Notes under the pieces: generated by a model | What the model was told of the DNA's origin: nothing | Database searches by the model: none | What the model saw: only the letters and a program-made list of their open reading frames with translations | From: DATLXU01 sp035575515 | GTDB lineage: Bacteria; Acidobacteriota; Blastocatellia; UBA7656 | Length of the DNA: 64,000 nt | Direction: 5' to 3' | Assembly (NCBI GenBank): GCA_035575515.1 | Contig: DATLXU010000127.1 | Coordinates: forward strand, 1 to 64,000 | Shown here: piece after piece, positions 28,941-38,500 of the stretch | Layout of the letters: the number at the start of each line of letters is the position of its first letter | How positions within the stretch are numbered: position 1 is the first letter of the stretch | Made by a program: the position numbers and the translations under genes

Positions 28941-29414
28941 TTAATTACGAGCTTCAACGTTGAGAGCCACCGAGCCAAGCCGATTCTTCGAGTAATCAAT
29001 TTTGTACTCGCCCTTGAGTATCGTAATGCTCTTGAATCCGAGCGCCTTCGATGTGGCAGCGTCGAGCGTTACGTTCTCGGCGACAGGCAGAACCGACGCT
29101 TTTTCCGGGAGTGCGGTCTTCATCTCGATCTTCAAGTAGAGATGATTCGTTTCTCTTGCAGTCTTGTCCTGTTCGACTGTGGCCGAAGCATCGCCTTTGC
29201 GAGCCGCTCTCTCGGTCTCTCCGTCCTTCGATGTTGACTGTCTGTCAAAGCCGATTGTTATCTTGCATAACCCGAAGCCGCTGCAAGACGGCGGCTTTCC
29301 GAAGTAGATGGTTATGCTGAATGCTGCTTCGGTCTGAGGCGGCAGCGCCATCGGCAGCATAAGCATCAATGCGAGGACGACAACAAATGCAGGAATCTTC
29401 TTCGAGTTAGTCAT
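28941..29414 (-). CDS. Secreted protein of unknown function
   Basis: This 157-residue protein has a clear signal peptide (PAFVVVLALMLMLPMALPPQTEA, cleavage after about residue 31). The mature part contains two cysteines close together (PSCSGFGLCK), a charged middle with DGETERAARKGDA, and a beta-rich C-terminal half. I recognise no family. It lies alone between the nar-act operon and the divergent PAS-LuxR gene. The start is preceded by GAGAGATT. Confidence 0.6.
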   Translation of the reverse strand: MTNSKKIPAFVVVLALMLMLPMALPPQTEAAFSITIYFGKPPSCSGFGLCKITIGFDRQSTSKDGETERAARKGDASATVEQDKTARETNHLYLKIEMKTALPEKASVLPVAENVTLDAATSKALGFKSITILKGEYKIDYSKNRLGSVALNVEARN

Positions 29415-29540
29415 AATCTCTCTCGGATGTTTCGATAATGTATCAGGGTGATGAATTGAGTCATACCCTCAGCAGTTCGGCGCGAAGCTAAGTCGCCAGC
29501 CAGAACGCCCCGGCTTGTCGCGTTAATGATTGCCTTTTAC

Positions 29541-29560
29541 AATAATGAAGCCACATTATT
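29541..29560. promoter_or_regulatory. Inverted repeat AATAATG-N6-CATTATT before the PAS-LuxR regulator
   Basis: A perfect 7-bp inverted repeat with a 6-base spacer ends 20 bases before the chosen ATG at 29581. Its symmetry and length fit an autoregulatory operator of a dimeric LuxR-type regulator. Functional assignment is a guess. Confidence 0.35.
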
Positions 29561-29580
29561 CTCGTAATAAGGTTGTAAAG

Positions 29581-30243
29581 ATGCGGCTTCGGGAGATCAA
29601 AGAACTGGTCGAGAGCACGTCGGACGCGGCATTCGCAGTCAACGGCGAAGGGCTGATTGTAGCGTGGAATCAAGCCGCTGAAGAGATGTTCAACCTTTCA
29701 GCCGACGAAGCCATCGGCAAGGCCTGCGGCGAGATTATTCAAGGAACAGACGAGTGCGGCGCGGTCTGTTCTGCCGATTGCACGATTCAACAGGCGGTCA
29801 GGCGACACCATCCCGTAGGTAATTTCGACCTGCAGGTTGAAACCGCCAATGGCCGCCAGTGGTGCAATGTCTCGGTGCTGATTGCCGATGAAGCAACTTC
29901 GACCGAGCCTTATTCGATTCACATCCTTCGCGCGATTGACGTGCGCAAACGGCTTGAACTGGCGATGCGCGACTTTATCGTGACCGGGACCGGGATGCCT
30001 GCGCAAGAGGTCACTCACCTTATCTCTTCGACGCGAGCGCCCGCGCGCGATACCGAGCTGACCGAAAGAGAACTGGAAATCCTCCGCCTGCTGGCAAAAG
30101 GCTCGACGACGGCAAACGTTGCCGCCTTGCTGCACATAAGTCGCACAACGGTCAATAACCACATCCAGCATATACTAAAAAAACTCGACGCGCACACGCG
30201 CCTTGAAGCCATCCGCCGCGCCGAACACGCGGGACTTATATAG
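29581..30243 (+). CDS. PAS-LuxR transcriptional regulator with a cysteine cluster
   Basis: From the ATG at 29581 this is a 220-residue one-component regulator. The N-terminal PAS domain (about 8-125) carries Cys49, Cys59, Cys63 and Cys67 (GTDECGAVCSADC). The C-terminal LuxR helix-turn-helix starts TELTERELEILRLLAKGSTT and ends NNHIQHILKKLDAHTRLEAI. The four-cysteine arrangement suggests metal, Fe-S or redox sensing by the PAS domain, but similar cysteine-rich PAS domains are not all characterised. The open frame extends to a TTG at 29530; I prefer 29581 because AAGG lies 9-12 bases before it and the PAS domain begins immediately after. It sits upstream of, and on the same strand as, the porin and hemerythrin genes. 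Confidence 0.86.
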   Translation: MRLREIKELVESTSDAAFAVNGEGLIVAWNQAAEEMFNLSADEAIGKACGEIIQGTDECGAVCSADCTIQQAVRRHHPVGNFDLQVETANGRQWCNVSVLIADEATSTEPYSIHILRAIDVRKRLELAMRDFIVTGTGMPAQEVTHLISSTRAPARDTELTERELEILRLLAKGSTTANVAALLHISRTTVNNHIQHILKKLDAHTRLEAIRRAEHAGLI

Positions 30244-30330
30244 CGCGAGATTCCCCGCGCGGCTGTGGATTTTTCCCACAAGTGACTTACTTCAATCCTC
30301 GTTTATTCAATCGCATCAGCGCAAACAGGC

Positions 30331-30345
30331 TGGAACACGGCTTGC
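30331..30345 (+). promoter_or_regulatory. Sigma-54 (-24/-12) promoter of the porin gene
   Basis: TGGAACACGGCTTGC matches the sigma-54 consensus TGGCAC-N5-TTGC with one mismatch. It has the essential GG and GC exactly 10 bases apart. The porin ATG at 30397 is 52 bases beyond the -12 element. Sigma-54 promoters need an NtrC-type activator, and two are encoded in this window. Confidence 0.72.
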
Positions 30346-30396
30346 CCTTGAGAGCCGAATGTGCGCAAGCAATCAAAAGTCTCTAAGGATTCGCTT

Positions 30397-31968
30397 ATGA
30401 AAAAAGACGAGATGAAGTTGAGGGCTGATTCCCCGCGCGCCCTGACATCGCTTTGCTTCGCAATTGGTTTGTTCGCCTGCGCCGCGACGAGCGCGTTTGC
30501 GCAAACTCCACAACAAGCGACGGCGGCGAACAAACCATCAGGCGCACAGGCTCAAGCTCAGCCCAAAGCCGCATCAGGTTATCAGCCAATCAAACTCGGC
30601 GGCGTCACTCTTTCAGGAAGCCTGCGACTTCGCATCGAAGATTGGGACTGGTTCGACACTCCGGCAGCCGATGGCAATTATACGTTCGGCGCAGCGCAAC
30701 TGAGACTCAGTCTCGGCCAGCAAAAAGAGAAAGTCGACTGGCAGATTGAAGGCGAATTTCCCTGGCTCATCAACCTGCCGAAAGACGCAATCGCGCCCGC
30801 GCCGCAAGGGCAACTCGGTTTCGGCGCGTCGTACTTTGCTGCGAGCGGAACAAAAGACGCGAGCGCGATTCTCAAGCAGGCATTCGTTCGCTTTAAATCA
30901 TTGGGCGGCGACAAGGCAAGCAGCCTGCGCATTGGAAGATTTGAATTTGTTGAAGGAGCGGAAGTCACGCCTAAAGATGCGACACTCACCACGCTCAAGC
31001 GCGACCACATTGCTCATCGTTTAATCGGCACGTTCGGCTTCACGCACATAGGCCGCAGCTTTGACGGCGTTCAATATGTTCGCAACACAAAGGATTCAAA
31101 CTTCACCTTTGTCGGCGCGCGCGCAACCGAAGGCGCGTTTCAGTTGAATGCAAATAAAGAGATGGACGTTGATTTCTACTACGCTGCGTTCACAAAACCG
31201 CTCACAGGGAAAAAATCACAAAGCGAACTGCGAGCATTCGCCTTGCACTATCACGACGGGCGCGGAGCCGTTAAGACAGACAACCGGACGCTTGCCGCGC
31301 GTGCGGCTGACGGCGAAAACATAAGGTTGACGACGCTCGGCGGTCACTACATCAGCGCGACGAAAGCGGGCGCGGGCGCGTTTGATTTGCTCTTGTGGGG
31401 CGCGGGCCAGTTCGGGCAATGGGGCAGGCTCGATCATCGCGCCGCCGCGATTGCCGCCGAAGCCGGTTACAGGTTTGCGGCGAAAACAAATCCCTGGCTG
31501 CGCTTCGGGTATTTCCGCAGCACGGGCGACGACGACGCGACGGATGGCACGCACACGACTTTCTTTCAGGTCTTGCCGACGCCGCGCATCTACGCGCGAT
31601 TTCCGTTTTATAATCTGATGAACAACAAAGACTTTTTCGCGCAGCTTCGCCTGAAGCCTCACCAGCGAATTGCGCTTCGCGGCGATGCGCATCATTTGAG
31701 GCTGAGCAACGCGAAAGACTTATGGTACGCGGGCGGCGGCGCGTTTCAGGAGCGGACGTTCGGCTACACGGGCCGACCCGCAGACGGGCGAAAGAGTCTC
31801 GGCACAATGTTCGATTTGAGCGCGGACATCAACGTCACTCAAACGACCACGCTCACATTTTATGCTTCGGGCGTGCGCGGCGGCAGCGTTCAGAGATTCG
31901 TTTATCCGGCTGGTGGCAATAACCCGGCGGCGCGGTTCATCTACTTTGAATTGAGCCAGCGATTCTGA
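30397..31968 (+). CDS. Outer-membrane beta-barrel porin (alginate-export/AlgE-like)
   Basis: From the ATG at 30397 (AAGGA 7 bases before) this is 523 residues: a signal peptide ending ATSAFAQ, a Gln/Ala-rich linker, then a barrel of alternating beta-strands starting GSLRLRIEDWDWF and finishing with the outer-membrane signature FIYFELSQRF (terminal Phe). The repeated strand pattern and N-terminal motif resemble the alginate-export porin family, members of which take up anions. Its place between a nitrate-operon regulator and a hemerythrin gene, and its sigma-54 promoter, suggest uptake of nitrate or another respiratory substrate. That is inference only. Confidence 0.8.
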   Translation: MKKDEMKLRADSPRALTSLCFAIGLFACAATSAFAQTPQQATAANKPSGAQAQAQPKAASGYQPIKLGGVTLSGSLRLRIEDWDWFDTPAADGNYTFGAAQLRLSLGQQKEKVDWQIEGEFPWLINLPKDAIAPAPQGQLGFGASYFAASGTKDASAILKQAFVRFKSLGGDKASSLRIGRFEFVEGAEVTPKDATLTTLKRDHIAHRLIGTFGFTHIGRSFDGVQYVRNTKDSNFTFVGARATEGAFQLNANKEMDVDFYYAAFTKPLTGKKSQSELRAFALHYHDGRGAVKTDNRTLAARAADGENIRLTTLGGHYISATKAGAGAFDLLLWGAGQFGQWGRLDHRAAAIAAEAGYRFAAKTNPWLRFGYFRSTGDDDATDGTHTTFFQVLPTPRIYARFPFYNLMNNKDFFAQLRLKPHQRIALRGDAHHLRLSNAKDLWYAGGGAFQERTFGYTGRPADGRKSLGTMFDLSADINVTQTTTLTFYASGVRGGSVQRFVYPAGGNNPAARFIYFELSQRF

Positions 31969-31996
31969 TAAGCAAATATTGAAACTGGTGAATCGA

Positions 31997-32479
31997 ATGG
32001 ATGTAGGTCGAACGAGTTTCCTATCTCTGCTGGAAGTGCACGAGCGCTTGAGCGAGCTTTTTCTTTTGCACCAGGAGGCGCTGCTTGCGTTAGACATCGA
32101 GCTTGCGCTAAAGCGTCTGCGCGAGTTCACCATTGAGCTTCGCGCTCACATGCAAGTCGAAGAAGAAGTGCTGCTGCCGGTTTATGAGAGAGCGGGCCGC
32201 ATTCAGGGCGGTCCGGTAGAATTCTACACGGGCGAGCACCGGAAGATGCTTGAATTCCTTGCGCGATTCGTTAAGAAGCTAGAAGAGTTGAAACATGGGC
32301 CTGCAAACTTGAAAAGAGAGGTCATCGAATTGTTCGACGACGAGGCTCTTTTCAAGCACCTGATGGAGCATCACGACATGCGCGAGGAAAATATTTTTTA
32401 CCCCACGCTCGATAAGGTGACCGACGAAGAAGAGCGCGGCATGCTGTTGAAAACAGCAACCACAGATGAACACAGATAA
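31997..32479 (+). CDS. Hemerythrin-like (HHE) domain protein
   Basis: This 160-residue cytoplasmic four-helix protein has the spaced histidine/glutamate pattern of di-iron HHE domains: LLEVHERLSELF, LRAHMQVEEEVLLPVYE, TGEHRKMLEFL and LMEHHDMREENIFYPTLD. Such proteins bind O2 or NO or act in Fe-S repair. Next to nitrate-respiration genes a role in NO or oxygen sensing is plausible. ATG 31997 is preferred over the TTG at 31979 because of the GGTG stretch before it. The last codons (TTDEHR) and the stop lie inside an intergenic-type inverted repeat, so the native C-terminus may have been replaced. The gene starts 28 bases after the porin and is probably cotranscribed. Confidence 0.85.
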   Translation: MDVGRTSFLSLLEVHERLSELFLLHQEALLALDIELALKRLREFTIELRAHMQVEEEVLLPVYERAGRIQGGPVEFYTGEHRKMLEFLARFVKKLEELKHGPANLKREVIELFDDEALFKHLMEHHDMREENIFYPTLDKVTDEEERGMLLKTATTDEHR

Positions 32480-32540
32480 AAGAAATATCTTCGGATACTC
32501 TTTCTATTCTATTCGTGTTTATCTGTGTTCATCTGTGGTT
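32458..32540. repeat. Perfect 23-bp inverted repeat between converging genes
   Basis: The left arm (32458-32480) and right arm (32518-32540) are perfect reverse complements containing CACAGATGAACACAGAT. The loop is 37 bases. It lies between the converging hemerythrin and acyl-CoA dehydrogenase genes, can form a long hairpin on either strand and may terminate both. The left arm encodes the end of the hemerythrin protein. Confidence 0.85.
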
Positions 32541-32546
32541 TCATTC

Positions 32547-33755
32547 TTATCCTTTCGTTTCTACGCCGTATCGCTTCAGTATCCGGCGCGCAACAGATTG
32601 CTTGTGAACCTCGTCCGGCCCGTCGTAGATGCGCGCGGCCCGCTCGTGGCGGAACCAGAACGAAAGCAAGGTGTAATCAGTCATGCCAAGCCCGCCGTGA
32701 ACCTGTATCGCGCGGTCCAGCACCTGCTGCAAGACGTTCGCGACGTAAAACTTGATTAACGAAATATCGTCGCGCGCGGCGTAGGTTCCTTCACAGTCAA
32801 TCTTCTCAGCCGTGTGCAGCACCATCAGACGCGACGCGTTTATCTCGGCGCGGCTCTCGGCAATCCACGCTTGAATGATTTGCTTTGTGCCCAGAGGTCT
32901 TCCCGGTGAAAGCTGACGGCTGGCCGCGCGCTGGCACATCATATCGAAAGCGCGCTCGCAGATTCCTATCCATCGCATGCAATGATGAATGCGGCCCGGC
33001 CCCAATCGCTGCTGCGCTATGGTGAAACCTTCGCCTTCTTTGCCTAAAAGATTCGATTGAGGCACGCGGCAGTTTTCATAAACTATCTCGCCGTGGCTCG
33101 CGTAGTCGTCGCCGACATCGCCCATCACTGGAGTGTTACACACGCGCGTAAATCCTGGCGTGTCGGTCGGAACGATGATCTGGCTCGCGCGCTTGTGCGG
33201 GCTTTCGGCTTCGGGGTTGGTCACGGCCATCACGACCGCGAAGGCCGCGCCGTCCGCCGCTGATGTGAACCACTTGCGCCCGTTGATGACATAATCCGAG
33301 CCGTCTTTCACGGCAGTCGTCATCATCCACACGGGGTTCGAGCCGGGATAATCAGGCTCGGTCATCGAGAAGCAACTGCGTATCTCGCCGCGAACGAGCG
33401 GCATAAGATATTTTTCTTTCTGCTCAGCAGTGGCGTGCTCGATGAGTATCTCTGTGTTGCCGATATCCGGAGCCTGACAGTTGAAGTGATAAAGCCCGAG
33501 CGGCGAGCTTCCTAATTGTTCGCTGAGATGAGCGAACTCCGTGAGCGACAGCCCCATCCCGCCGTACTCTTTCGGCAGATGCGGAGTCCACAGGTTCATC
33601 TCTTTCACCTTCTGGCGATTGCGATTGAGTGTCGGCAACAGCTCTCGAAATGGCTTTGTTAAAAAATCGTGTTCCAGCGGATAGACTTCATCACGCATGA
33701 ACTGACGTATCTTCGGAATGATTTCCTGAACTCTGTCGGTTAGGCCGGGTAGCAT
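32547..33755 (-). CDS. Acyl-CoA dehydrogenase
   Basis: The 402-residue FAD enzyme oxidises acyl-CoA to 2-enoyl-CoA. It has the N-terminal helical domain (NLWTPHLPKEYGGMGLSLTE), the flavin/substrate segment CFSMTEPDYPGSNPVWM, the beta-domain (VINGRKWFTSAADGA) and a C-terminal helix bundle with QVHGGLGMTDYTLLSFWFR. The frame is open 20 codons further upstream, but ATG 33755 has AAAGGAAACCGCT before it and starts the conserved MLPGLTDRVQEIIPK. It probably works with the acyl-CoA synthetase encoded upstream on the same strand. It resembles long-chain or bacterial ACAD10/11-type dehydrogenases; exact chain length is unknown. Confidence 0.92.
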   Translation of the reverse strand: MLPGLTDRVQEIIPKIRQFMRDEVYPLEHDFLTKPFRELLPTLNRNRQKVKEMNLWTPHLPKEYGGMGLSLTEFAHLSEQLGSSPLGLYHFNCQAPDIGNTEILIEHATAEQKEKYLMPLVRGEIRSCFSMTEPDYPGSNPVWMMTTAVKDGSDYVINGRKWFTSAADGAAFAVVMAVTNPEAESPHKRASQIIVPTDTPGFTRVCNTPVMGDVGDDYASHGEIVYENCRVPQSNLLGKEGEGFTIAQQRLGPGRIHHCMRWIGICERAFDMMCQRAASRQLSPGRPLGTKQIIQAWIAESRAEINASRLMVLHTAEKIDCEGTYAARDDISLIKFYVANVLQQVLDRAIQVHGGLGMTDYTLLSFWFRHERAARIYDGPDEVHKQSVARRILKRYGVETKG

Positions 33756-33841
33756 AGCGGTTTCCTTTCGGTTGAGGAATTGCGGTGCGCAGAGGGGCGC
33801 TGCCAGAACGAGCAAAGTATCACCAACACGAGGACGAACTC

Positions 33842-33930
33842 AAGCGGATTGCGGACGTGCTGATTGTGTAAGCGGATTGTGGAATGCTGATTAGAGAGAA
33901 GGCAGAAGGTGAATCCGCATTCCGCAATCA
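33842..33930. repeat. Short direct and inverted repeats of the GCGGATT-type
   Basis: AAGCGGATTG is present at 33842 and again at 33870, each followed by similar bases ending GCTGATT. The complement TCCGCATTCCGCAATCA at 33914-33930 pairs with them and overlaps the stop codon of the acyl-CoA synthetase gene. It looks like a small palindromic intergenic element. Confidence 0.5.
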
Positions 33931-35457
33931 GGCGATCCGTTTTTCGATCTCTTCTTTCAGCATTCGCTTGGCCACTTTGCCTGAGCCTGAGAGCGGGAAT
34001 TCATCAACAAAAAAAATACGTCTCGGAATCTTGTACCGCGCCAGGCGGTCTGCGCAGAACGCGATTATCTCTTCGGCTGTGATGCAATGGCCCGCCCGCG
34101 CGACTACAGCCGCCACAGGAGTCTCGCCCCACTTCACATCAGCGACTCCGATCACCGCAGCCGAAGCAATAGCAGGATGATTGTGCAAGACGGCTTCGAC
34201 CTCCGCCGGATAAATATTCTCGCCGCCCGAAATGATCATGTCTTTCGCGCGCCCGACAATGTAGTAGTAACCATCCTCATCGCGCCGCGCCAGATCGCCC
34301 GTGTAGAACCATCCGTCCACGAGCGCCGCCGCTGTCGCTTCGCTGTTTTGCCAGTAGCCTGAACAGACATGCAATCCGCTCAGTATCAGCTCGCCCACCT
34401 GTCCGCACTCTACATCGCGCCCGCCCTCATCAACTATCCGCGCCTCGCTGTGGAAACTCGGAAGGCCGATGGAACCGGCTTTGCGCACGGCGTCTTCAAG
34501 GCCGAGGCGGAAGCAGTTCGGGCCGACTTCAGTGAGTCCGAAGCCTTGAGTGAAGGCCACGCCCCTTCGTTGATACGCCTCAATCAGCGGGATGGGACAC
34601 GGCGCGCCGCCTGAGATGAAATACCTTATCGAGCTGAAATCAGTGCGGTCGAACCGCGGCGAGTCCATCATCATCTGAAACATCGTCGGCACGCCGAAAA
34701 AGACTGTGCAGCGGTAACGCTCAATGGCTTCGAGCACTTCGTCAGCATCGAACTTTCTTAATATCACGAGCGTGCCGCCGATGTGGAGCAGCGGAGTTGT
34801 CAGCACGTTCAGCCCTCCCGTATGAAACAGCGGCGCGTGAACCGTAGTCACATCGGTCGAAACGATGTCCCAGCCGATGTTCGTGTTGATCGAGTTCCAC
34901 ATCAGCATACGGTGCGAGAGCAGCGCGCCCTTCGGACGACCCGTCGTGCCCGAAGTATAGATGATGACGAGCGGCATTTCGGCATCGAAATGTTCAACCG
35001 TCACAGGCTCGTCTGTGACTTCGGCAATCGCCTGCTCATAATTCAAGTCCCTGATGTTGACTCCGTCGAGCACAACACAATGATTGATCCCCGTCTGCCT
35101 GCGCAGCCGAGAAACTATCGGTTGAAATTCTTGCTCGTAGATAAGAACTTTCGGGTCGCAGTCTTCGAGGATGTATTGAAGCTCAGGCTGGGTGAGCCGA
35201 TAGTTGAGCGGCACTAAGATGGCCGTGAGCTTCGCGGCGGCGAATAACGCTTCCAATATCTCCGCGCGGTTCATCGAAAGCACGGCTATGCGGTCGCCGC
35301 TTCCGACGCCTGCGCGCAGGCGCAGGAAGTTCGCAAGCCTCGTCGCGCGCTCGTTCAGTTGTCTGTAAGAGAGCGTCGCGCCCGTAGCGAAGTCAATCGC
35401 CGCCGTCTTATCTGGCGAGCTTGCGGCGCGGCGCGCCATCCAATCCCTGACGTACAT
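33928..35457 (-). CDS. Acyl-CoA synthetase (AMP-forming)
   Basis: This 509-residue ANL-superfamily ligase activates a carboxylic acid as acyl-AMP and transfers it to CoA. The P-loop-like A3 motif YTSGTTGRPKG, the GFGLTEVGPN region, the TGDLARRDEDGYYYIVGRAK hinge motif and the C-terminal lysine region SGSGKVAKRMLKEE are intact. The ATG at 35457 has GGAGG 4 bases before it; the alternative GTG at 35460 would be too close. It lies 172 bases upstream of the acyl-CoA dehydrogenase gene on the same strand, and together they suggest fatty or branched acid degradation. Confidence 0.92.
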   Translation of the reverse strand: MYVRDWMARRAASSPDKTAAIDFATGATLSYRQLNERATRLANFLRLRAGVGSGDRIAVLSMNRAEILEALFAAAKLTAILVPLNYRLTQPELQYILEDCDPKVLIYEQEFQPIVSRLRRQTGINHCVVLDGVNIRDLNYEQAIAEVTDEPVTVEHFDAEMPLVIIYTSGTTGRPKGALLSHRMLMWNSINTNIGWDIVSTDVTTVHAPLFHTGGLNVLTTPLLHIGGTLVILRKFDADEVLEAIERYRCTVFFGVPTMFQMMMDSPRFDRTDFSSIRYFISGGAPCPIPLIEAYQRRGVAFTQGFGLTEVGPNCFRLGLEDAVRKAGSIGLPSFHSEARIVDEGGRDVECGQVGELILSGLHVCSGYWQNSEATAAALVDGWFYTGDLARRDEDGYYYIVGRAKDMIISGGENIYPAEVEAVLHNHPAIASAAVIGVADVKWGETPVAAVVARAGHCITAEEIIAFCADRLARYKIPRRIFFVDEFPLSGSGKVAKRMLKEEIEKRIA

Positions 35458-35473
35458 CACGCCTCCGATGGCG

Positions 35474-35580
35474 ATATGCGGTGAAGGGGCGACGCGGTGA
35501 CGCGGCGATAATTTGCTGACTCACACATTAATCTACGCGTCTCTTTCGCCGCGTCTCCGTGTCCCCGCATCTCCGCGTCT
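35474..35580. repeat. GC-rich imperfect inverted repeat between TonB receptor and acyl-CoA synthetase
   Basis: GACGCGGCGA (35499-35508) pairs with TCGCCGCGTC (35546-35555), and flanking GACGCGGTGA/CGTCTCC-type blocks extend the imperfect pairing over about 100 bases. The right end touches the stop codon of the TonB-dependent receptor gene. It is one of several intergenic palindromic blocks in this window. Confidence 0.55.
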
Positions 35581-38500
35581 CAGTAGTTGAACTTGAACGC
35601 GAACTGAATCAATCGCGGGTTGTTGCTGGTCGAAATAATCCGACCGAACGCGCCGGGATTGATTACTGTGCCCGTCACGGGGTCAATGCTTCCGCCCGAT
35701 CCGAGTATCGCGTTGAAGTCGCTTATGGGATTGGCGAGGTTGACGTGATTGAACAGGTTAAAGAACTCCGCGCGGAACTCGAAGCTCTTCGATTCCATTA
35801 TCCGCACCCGCTTGATGACCGAAAAATCAACGTTGCTCTGGCGAGGCCCGCGCAGCACATTGCGGCCCACGTTTCCGAAATCAGTCCCGACCGCGCCAGC
35901 TACCGCAGCGCCACCTGAGCTTGGTATCGGCTGGCCCGCTTGAATGATCGGGCGAGCGAACGCGAACGGATTAAAAAAGTATCCGGCGGGTGCGCCCGTC
36001 GTCGCTGATTGGCGATTGGCCGAGCCTGCCCAGTTCGGTCGCGCAAGAGGCGCGCCGCCGCCCGACAATCCATAGAACGAACCCGCGCCAGTGTCAACTA
36101 TGTCAATCGGCAGGCCCGACATCGCCGTGATGATGCCCGCAACCTGCCAGTTGCCGAGAACCCATCGGCCCGCCTTTGAATCTTTGACGAACGCAGGCGT
36201 CGGCAAATCCCACAGGTAGCTCAGGACGAACCGGTGTGTGCGGTCGAAATCCGACACGCCGCGATTCGCGCGGTTGTCGCGCTGGTTGCCCAGTATCGCA
36301 CCCGTCTCGCCGACGCCGCCCGGATTGACCACGCCGCCGAACCCCGCACCGCCGCCCTGACCCGACGCGTTGTCAATTGACTTGGCGTAGGTGTAAGACG
36401 CGAGCAGCGAAATCCCATGCGAAAACCGTTTGGTGAGGCTCGCTTGAAGCGAGTTGTAAGTGGACTGCGCGGTTGATTGATTCTGGAAGAACCCATTCAC
36501 TGAGACGCCCTGGAATGGCGCGCGAAGCGACGCGTTCGCGGGCGTGTTCGTCGTTATGACCGCGCCGGTCACGTCGTTGGTGATCGGGTTCTGCGCGCTT
36601 GCGAGTCGCGCCTGATTGATTGCAATCTGGCGGAAGAGGTTCAAGCCGTGCGTTCCAACATAAGCCACTTCCAAAAGCGTGTCTTTGAACAGTTCGTACT
36701 GAAGGCTCGTGTTGTACTGCTGAAGATAAGGCGTGCGGATGCCGCGATCAAAGACGGTTCCCGAAAGCGCGACGCCCGGCACGAGCGTCGGAAACTGATT
36801 CTGCGCGGGCGCGGCGAAGAACGGATTCGAGAAGGGTATCGGCGCTGGAATGCCTACGCGAGCGCCGAAGACGTAAGTCGGCGGCACTATCACGTTGAGC
36901 GTGATGTATTGAAACGAGGTGCGCGAATAGAAGATGCCATAGCCGCCGCGAATCACCATGCGGGTTGAGTTCATCGGCGAGTAGGCGAACCCTATGCGCG
37001 GCGCGAAGTTGTTCGGGTCAATGCTGTTCACGACCCGCTTGTCAACGTTCGGCATATCCGGCAGATCGTATTGAGCGATCACGTTGCCTGCCTGAACGAA
37101 TCCGGCAATGGGCGGTCCAATCGGAACACCGCCGATGGCAAGCGGGCGCGGCTTGTAAAGCGTCGGGTCGAACGTGGCAATGCGCCCGCGCGTGTCGTAA
37201 GGCGGAAGGTCTAGCTCGTAACGCAGGCCGAGATTGAGCGTGAGTTTGGGCGAGACTTTCCAGTCGTCCTGCGTGAAGAAGTTGTAATCGTGCGCGCGGA
37301 GGCTCCGGTCGCCAATGCCGCTGCCGAAGATCGAGACAAATGCATTGCCTTGAAGGAAACTCGTGAAACTCAGGAAATCAATCTGGCCGCGCGTGAAGAA
37401 GTTCAGCGTGTAGTTGTTCTCGTTGTAGCGGAACTCGCCGCCGGCGCGGATTGTGTGCTTGCCTTTTGTTATCGAAAGCGTGTCGGCGAGCGTAGTCGAA
37501 GGCGCGGTGGCGAGCACGTCAATTGTCGGCGAAGTGCCGATGACGAATCCGCCCGCCGCCGCCGCAACGCGGATCAAAGGCAGGCCAGGAAATGCGGTGG
37601 AGTTCGCGCGCGTGATGCCGATCTCGTTGTCTTTGACAGGCTCTTCGGGGAACGCATCAACGCGGATGAAGTTATAGCCTGCGCGAAAATCGTTAATCAG
37701 ATGCGGGTTGAAGATGTGAACGTCTTGAAGAACTATCAGGCGGTTGTTGTTCTGCTGGCGGTTGCCGAAACCCGGAACGTTCGGCCCGCCGCCCAAGAAG
37801 CTCGGAAGCACGAGCGTTTGCGGCGCGTTCGAGAAGAAGAACTTCACCGACAGGTTGTTCTTGTCGTTGATGTGGTAATCAATGTTCGCGTTGAACTGAT
37901 CTTCTTCAAAGCGCGACGGCGTTGAACCTGAATAGCGCCCGCCCGCCTGCGGAGTCGGAATGAGAAATTGCCCGCTCGGCAATTTGAAATTCAACAGCGC
38001 GAGCGAGGTCGGGTGAACCGACGTGACGCCGAAGACTCTCTTTAGCGTCGCTTCCGAGCGGTCGTCAGTCAGTCCGGGCGCGATCAGGATGTTTGACGAG
38101 AGGCTGTTGATTATCGAAGCGCCGTTGTCTTCGCGCGTGCCCTGATACGAGCCGAAGAAAAATACTTTATCTTTCTTGATTGGCCCGCCGATGGTTCCGC
38201 CGAAGACGTTGCGCCGCAACTCAGGCCGGGCGACGCCCGCCGCTTTCAGAAATGGGTTGTTCGCGTTGAGCGAATCGTCGCGCAGGTATTCGTAGACTGC
38301 GCCATGAATCTGATTCGTGCCGCTCTTGGTGACGGCCTGGATATTTCCGCCGCCCGAACGCCCGAACGTCGCGTCGTAGAGCGAAGTCTGCACTTTGAAC
38401 TCTTGAATTGTTTCGGGCGCGGGGACCGAAAGCGACGGCGCGGAGTTCGTGCCCATGGAGTTTGCGTCAACGCCATTGATCTGAAAATTATTATTCGTCA

